From assembly GCF_018069875.1 (NCBI RefSeq), contig NZ_JAGQDF010000001.1, positions 620,001 through 684,000 on the forward strand: a DNA stretch of 64,000 nt, given 5' to 3'. The position numbers and the translations under genes were made by a program. The DNA comes from Ideonella alba (lineage in GTDB: Bacteria > Pseudomonadota > Gammaproteobacteria > Burkholderiales > Burkholderiaceae_C). The notes under the pieces are model-generated. The model was not told the DNA's origin. It worked only from the letters and a program-made list of their open reading frames with translations, and did no database searches. Below, piece by piece: positions 60,358-64,000 of this stretch (position 1 is its first letter; the number at the start of each line of letters is the position of its first letter).

Positions 60358-61476
60358 ATGACGCTAGACGCCAGAGCGACTTCTGAGGTTCTGCCGTGCA
60401 GCGGCCCAAAGGCCGAGCCGGCTATCAAACTGGCGCTTGCGCATCTCGCGCATTGGGCAAAGCAGGAAGGCTTGTCCTTGGAGGCCCAGGGCGGTGCCTC
60501 GCTACCTCCTGACGCCTTGCTCTGGAAGGAACTGCTGCAGCAGAGCCTAGCCGGGATCCACCTCCACACGGTGCCGACGGTGCCCCGCGGCGACCTTGCC
60601 GCGCCGACCGGACTGAAGCTGGGTGAGCGCCGTTATCTTCAGTTTCAGCGCTGGTTTGAACGGGAAATCCTGACGGACCTATCGAGGTATGCGCGGGAGC
60701 GAGGCGGGGTCCCGATTCGGGCTCACAGGGTGAGCGACCGAAAAGGAGGTGACGCCTCAATCAGCGACGCGATGTACTTCTTGACATTCGCCCCGTTTGT
60801 CAGTGCAAGCAAGCGGGCAAAGACGGCGCCGTTGATTTCGGGCGGGAACGTTCAGGCAGGTGCGCGCCAGGCAGGCACGAGCTATCCGCAGCTCGAGCAG
60901 CTGAGTCAGCAAGACCGTACGCAGACCCCTACATCCTCAGGTGGTACAGCCGAAGACCCAACAGCGGGGTCAAAGTCCCGCAGGGAGTCGGCCGCAAGAC
61001 CAGCATCTGCGGCCAAAGATGCTGCTACGAGTTCCTGCCCACCGAACTTGCCGGCAAGCACGGAACATGCGACGGGCGTGGCGCCTCACCCAACCGACCA
61101 GCCCACCACTGAGCAGTCTTCACGCTCGGAAGGTAAGGAGGTCTCAGCGGCCGTCAATCCAAGCACGGTGTGTCCAGATCCGGCGACAAAGCGGCACAGC
61201 CGCCCACCTTCGCCGGGGACTACTGAGCCGAAGTCAGTTTGCCCGCCTGGTGCTCTCACTCCACCAAGTTTGATAGATGTCGCCCTTGCCTACGCGCTGA
61301 CCCGCTGTCGATCGCGTGGCGGTCACGGCAACTGGACCGTGGCTGCAGTCCTGTTCGCGATCGCTGTTTCTCTCGTTGGCGTCGAGCCGCGACAGGATGT
61401 GATCGGCTCCAGCCTGGTGACCCTTATCACGTCAGTCTCGGATGTTTTGGCCGGTCGTTGGCACGTCGTCTTCTGA
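60358..61476 (+). CDS. Protein of unknown function with C-terminal membrane helix
   Basis: 372 residues from the ATG at 60358; a TTG 75 bases earlier is possible. The N-terminal 150 residues form a folded domain (FQRWFEREILTDLSRYARER, MYFLTFAPFV). A low-complexity Ser/Thr/Pro-rich linker follows to about 310, then a hydrophobic segment near 342-357 (WTVAAVLFAIAVSLVGV). This looks like a tail-anchored membrane protein of the second mobile element. Lower GC bias than in the island. No family recognised. Confidence 0.5.
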   Translation: MTLDARATSEVLPCSGPKAEPAIKLALAHLAHWAKQEGLSLEAQGGASLPPDALLWKELLQQSLAGIHLHTVPTVPRGDLAAPTGLKLGERRYLQFQRWFEREILTDLSRYARERGGVPIRAHRVSDRKGGDASISDAMYFLTFAPFVSASKRAKTAPLISGGNVQAGARQAGTSYPQLEQLSQQDRTQTPTSSGGTAEDPTAGSKSRRESAARPASAAKDAATSSCPPNLPASTEHATGVAPHPTDQPTTEQSSRSEGKEVSAAVNPSTVCPDPATKRHSRPPSPGTTEPKSVCPPGALTPPSLIDVALAYALTRCRSRGGHGNWTVAAVLFAIAVSLVGVEPRQDVIGSSLVTLITSVSDVLAGRWHVVF

Positions 61477-61638
61477 TTGAGCTAGCTGTCAACTGTTGAC
61501 AAGTTTCTCGAGGAACCGAGAGGCGCGAGACCTGCGGTTTGAGGTTGATGCCGTGGTTCAATCGAACTGAAACGCCCCGCCGATAGTGCTTCGGAGCGGC
61601 ACGTAGGTGTCGCCCGAGGCCGATCCACCCTGCGACCG

Positions 61639-61967
61639 TCACCACTCGCGGAGGTGCTCAATCGGCCAGACGTAGCACTCCTCGGAGCCCTGCGCCTTCA
61701 ACTGCTTGTGCAGCGCCCGAACCGTCTGCCTCTCTTCTACGGCTGCAGCGCATCCGCCAACAGTGCCTGCTGCACCGTCTCGACGGACGGCGTCAGCCAG
61801 AGTTGGATGAGGTTGGCTGACAGGCTGTACTTCTTCTGCGCGTCGCGCCGGCCAAGTCCGCCGGAGCGGATCTCCTGGCACAGCTGCAGCTTGAACTGCG
61901 CAGAGTGCCGACGGTAGGGACTCGTGATGGCATGGACCTTCTCCTTCTGAAGGCCCTGCCAGCGCAT
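61639..61967 (-). pseudogene. IS3-family transposase OrfA remnant
   Basis: The frame from 61967 encodes YRRHSAQFKLQLCQEIRSGG and KKYSLSANLIQLWLT, typical of the HTH part of IS3-family OrfA. It then stops; the following bases continue in another frame to 61639. No OrfB, terminal repeats or target duplication are visible nearby. A decayed insertion sequence. The flanking 61477-61638 and 61968-62110 show nothing else. Confidence 0.65.
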
Positions 61968-62113
61968 CGGTCCGGCGAGCCCCGCCTGTCTATTCTCAGG
62001 GGTTCACTCCACACAGGCCTCGGAAGTGGGTCAGGTTTCAGTGGGCGCACCAGAGCGCATGGTCGGGATCGGACTCTTGAGAATGCCGGTTGACATGGAG
62101 TTCGACATGTTTT

Positions 62114-62134
62114 ATGGTACGCAGCGCGTACCAT
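62114..62134. promoter_or_regulatory. Palindromic operator-like site upstream of the REase gene
   Basis: ATGGTACGC-AGC-GCGTACCAT: perfect nine-base arms around a three-base spacer, 66 bases before the ATG at 62200. A further half-site, GGCGTAC, lies at 62139-62145. AT-rich bases around it suggest the promoter is here. The N-terminal HTH-like segment of the downstream protein could be an autoregulator, which is speculation. Confidence 0.6.
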
Positions 62135-62199
62135 ATTTGGCGTACTTCTTCGACATGGCACGCATTGCGTATTCTCTTGTGGCTTAGATTTCATCAACC

Positions 62200-63609
62200 A
62201 TGTCCGGATCCGCCCCTCTTCCAGCTGCCGACCTAGACCAGAAGGCGTTCTTGGTAGCAGCCAAGCGAGCGCTGTCCATTGGTGTGCCAAAGCTGACCTG
62301 GGATCAGTTCGCGCTGCGTGTCGGCGTCGAGCCGCGCGCGATGAAGACGTATCGCATGCCGGCCGAGTCCAGCGACTTCCGGACGATGCCCAAGCTCGTC
62401 ATCGAAAAGGTTGAGGCACTGGTAAGAAGCGCCTCTGCGGCCGGCGTGAGCGAGACACTCGTGACGTTGCCATCCGAGGCAGATGCGAGCACATGGCGCC
62501 GCGGCCCCGATGCGATGAAGCTACTGCCAGCAAGCTTGGCCGCGCTGACTACTCGGCAGGCACGCCAAGTGTTCATGGGCGGTGGTGCCTCCATGATCTC
62601 CGGTGTTGACCGGCTTTGGACCGGGGTATCCGGCCTGAGTGACGAGGACCGTCGCGCGATGGCCCTGGTATCGAGAGCCCGACTCTCGCTTGGACTCAGC
62701 GACATCGGCGCCGAGATTCATGAACTGCTCGCGTATTGCACAAAGCCGCTCGGCGTCTGGCTGCCGATCCCCGCAGTCAAAGAAGCAGGCTTGTCTTCCG
62801 TCTACCTGATCGATCCGGAAGACCGCATGCCGACGCTTGAGGCGGAGGAGCTCGCTGCCGGCTTCAGCGGAGCGACGGGCTTGCTTGAAGAGCAGGTCTT
62901 CGCTGCGTTCCAAGACAGCTTGTCAAAGCATTCGAGCAAGGATGCTGACGAGTACTACAGCCAAGTTCGGACGTTCGTTGTGCGCAACCCGGTCGTCAAC
63001 CGCAAGCAGCTGCTGCGGTTTGTGACCACGCTGCCTGCTGCCGTATGGGTGTGCGTCGAGCAACAGTTCTACGAGCCGCTGCCCAGCAGCTTGCTCACCG
63101 GGGAGACGGCCACTCTCTGCGCCCACTGCAGCAACGTCATGGCCAAACACGCTGGCGCACTTCGCTGTACGACGGCTGCGTGCTGTGCCGAGCACGGTCC
63201 TAGTCCAGGCCGAACGCAACCAGCGTCCGAACTTATGCGGCTCAACAGGTCGCTGCGCAAGTACTGGTTCGAGCCCGGTATCGATGAGCTGCGACTGGCC
63301 GACCGTCTTGCAGCCAACGGCCACAAAGTACGCATGTACCCAAACCGCGACGCGGTGGACCTGGACCTGGGCGATGGCAGGCCCGTTGGCATCGACCTCA
63401 AAGCCTACAGCAGTCCCGAGCTTCTCGGAGAACGTCTGCGTCGCCGGCCCGGTGGGCTGCGCACCTACAAGAAGCCTCTCCTCGTCATCCCCGACTGGCT
63501 GGCCCGACGCGTGCCCAGCTACATAGACCGAGTCAGTGCCTGTCTCGAAGGCTCTCCCATCCGGGCCTTGACCCTTTCGGACGCAGTCGCGGAGCTTGGC
63601 CATGCGTGA
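62200..63609 (+). CDS. Restriction-endonuclease-like protein resembling the REase of pPIWI-RE islands
   Basis: 469 residues. An HTH-like segment opens the protein (LTWDQFALRVGVEPRAMKTY). A central helical region follows, then a zinc-ribbon-like cluster (CAHCSNVM, CTTAACC near 310-330) and a C-terminal endonuclease core: DAVDLDLGDGRPVGIDLKAY near 385-405, followed by SSPELLGERL. The Asp and the D-x-K (GIDLK) are the active-site pattern of PD-(D/E)xK nucleases. Domain order and the following gene recall the REase of three-gene pPIWI-RE islands (Piwi-RE, REase, DinG-type helicase), thought to act against invasive DNA/RNA hybrids. The overlap of eight bases with the next gene supports an operon. 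Confidence 0.55.
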   Translation: MSGSAPLPAADLDQKAFLVAAKRALSIGVPKLTWDQFALRVGVEPRAMKTYRMPAESSDFRTMPKLVIEKVEALVRSASAAGVSETLVTLPSEADASTWRRGPDAMKLLPASLAALTTRQARQVFMGGGASMISGVDRLWTGVSGLSDEDRRAMALVSRARLSLGLSDIGAEIHELLAYCTKPLGVWLPIPAVKEAGLSSVYLIDPEDRMPTLEAEELAAGFSGATGLLEEQVFAAFQDSLSKHSSKDADEYYSQVRTFVVRNPVVNRKQLLRFVTTLPAAVWVCVEQQFYEPLPSSLLTGETATLCAHCSNVMAKHAGALRCTTAACCAEHGPSPGRTQPASELMRLNRSLRKYWFEPGIDELRLADRLAANGHKVRMYPNRDAVDLDLGDGRPVGIDLKAYSSPELLGERLRRRPGGLRTYKKPLLVIPDWLARRVPSYIDRVSACLEGSPIRALTLSDAVAELGHA

Positions 63610-64000
63610 ACGCCTGCAGCCCTATCGCGGCGCCAACGCGCTCAACTACCTGTGTTTGCTTGCTACCGAGCTTCTGGGCAGCAACCATTTGCGTGACCTT
63701 CCGGCACTCATGACCGGCTTTGACTCCGTCATGAGAACACTGCCGGCCAACGTTGTAACGGCGATTCAGAACTTGCGAATCGCGGGGCACGCACCTTGGA
63801 GCCAACGCGAGCTGCGGCTGATGGTGGACCAGTACAACGAGACGCACCGACGGTTGGAGCAGCGTCGTCGGTCGATGACGCGCCCCAAAGCCTGGGACGA
63901 CGACCCGGAGCCCACAGACTCGTCAGGAGCGTACGTCAGCTCCTCACCGCCCTCTGGCGGCGACGAAGAGGAGGTCAGCAGCAAGCGCTTTGAGGTTGAC
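63602..64000 (+). CDS. N-terminal part of the next gene in the REase operon (3'-truncated by window)
   Basis: 133 codons without a stop up to the window edge. Starts MRERLQPYRGANALNYLCLL, overlapping the REase gene by eight bases. Helical N-terminus, then an acidic linker (DDDPEPTDSSG, GGDEEEVSS). If the upstream gene is a pPIWI-RE REase, this could be the N-terminal domain of the DinG-like helicase or the Piwi partner; no helicase or Piwi motif is reached inside the window. Confidence 0.6.
   Translation, partial: MRERLQPYRGANALNYLCLLATELLGSNHLRDLPALMTGFDSVMRTLPANVVTAIQNLRIAGHAPWSQRELRLMVDQYNETHRRLEQRRRSMTRPKAWDDDPEPTDSSGAYVSSSPPSGGDEEEVSSKRFEVD

Noticed and set aside
1-64000. CRISPR arrays, rRNA genes and complete tRNAs
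   Set aside because: No regularly spaced repeats, no rRNA sequence and no full cloverleaf were seen; only the tRNA-Arg 3' fragment at 58158-58202.

Overview
The window is very GC-rich, with strong G/C bias at third codon positions. Its tRNA-Arg fragment and protein families fit a betaproteobacterium, probably order Burkholderiales; this is an inference, as no rRNA or complete tRNA is present. Nearly everything in it is accessory DNA. From about 3 to 53 kb it is one large, internally duplicated conflict/signalling island. From 53 to 58 kb there is a small metabolic and regulatory segment. From 58 to 64 kb there is a second mobile element.

The island is built around four giant paralogues (3544-8166, 18954-23264 on minus, 29206-33345, 37929-42527). 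Each has a Lon-like (S16) Ser/Lys peptidase-type domain, a NACHT/STAND-like P-loop NTPase, and a C-terminal formylglycine-generating-enzyme/C-type-lectin fold (FGE/CLec) domain. A fifth, shorter FGE protein (51322-52828, minus) is frameshifted. Around the giants lie a trypsin-like protease with a lipoprotein (8321-11229), a TerY-P-type signalling operon (second vWA protein, TerY-like vWA, PP2C phosphatase, kinase with zinc ribbon and FHA domain) ending in a DA1-like zinc peptidase (12470-17221), and two E1/ThiF-like proteins. Two proteins of unknown function (35432-37926) sit between the second ThiF and the fourth giant. Cell-envelope proteins are interspersed: an inactive-looking amidase, a penicillin-binding-protein-like enzyme, a peptidoglycan-related protein, a secreted lipase, a DUF4407-like membrane protein and several small membrane or secreted proteins. 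A secreted toxin-like protein with an overlapping partner gene is at 25613-26588. A sigma-factor/phosphoesterase pair is at 49540-51305.

A 19-bp motif with invariant GACAAA and CGGCA cores occurs nine times, nearly always in promoter-size gaps of the island and not to the right of 53 kb. This suggests one regulon. The 3' ends of the FGE domains show identical flanks around a variable core, and several have a GC-rich hairpin downstream, which recalls the variable regions of diversity-generating retroelements. No reverse transcriptase is present in the window. Inferred working model: the signalling operon and proteases gate NTPase-FGE sensors, with E1-like and envelope-directed proteins as modifiers or effectors.

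The right part holds a SAM methyltransferase with a tryptophanyl-tRNA synthetase (trpS), a PhoD-like phosphatase and two LuxR-type regulators. A 3' fragment of tRNA-Arg(ACG) then marks an attachment site. It overlaps the end of a large serine recombinase gene. Beyond it are an uncharacterised C-terminally membrane-anchored protein, an IS3-family OrfA remnant, and a restriction-endonuclease-like protein that resembles the REase of pPIWI-RE (prokaryotic Argonaute-type) islands. That gene overlaps the next one, which runs off the window.
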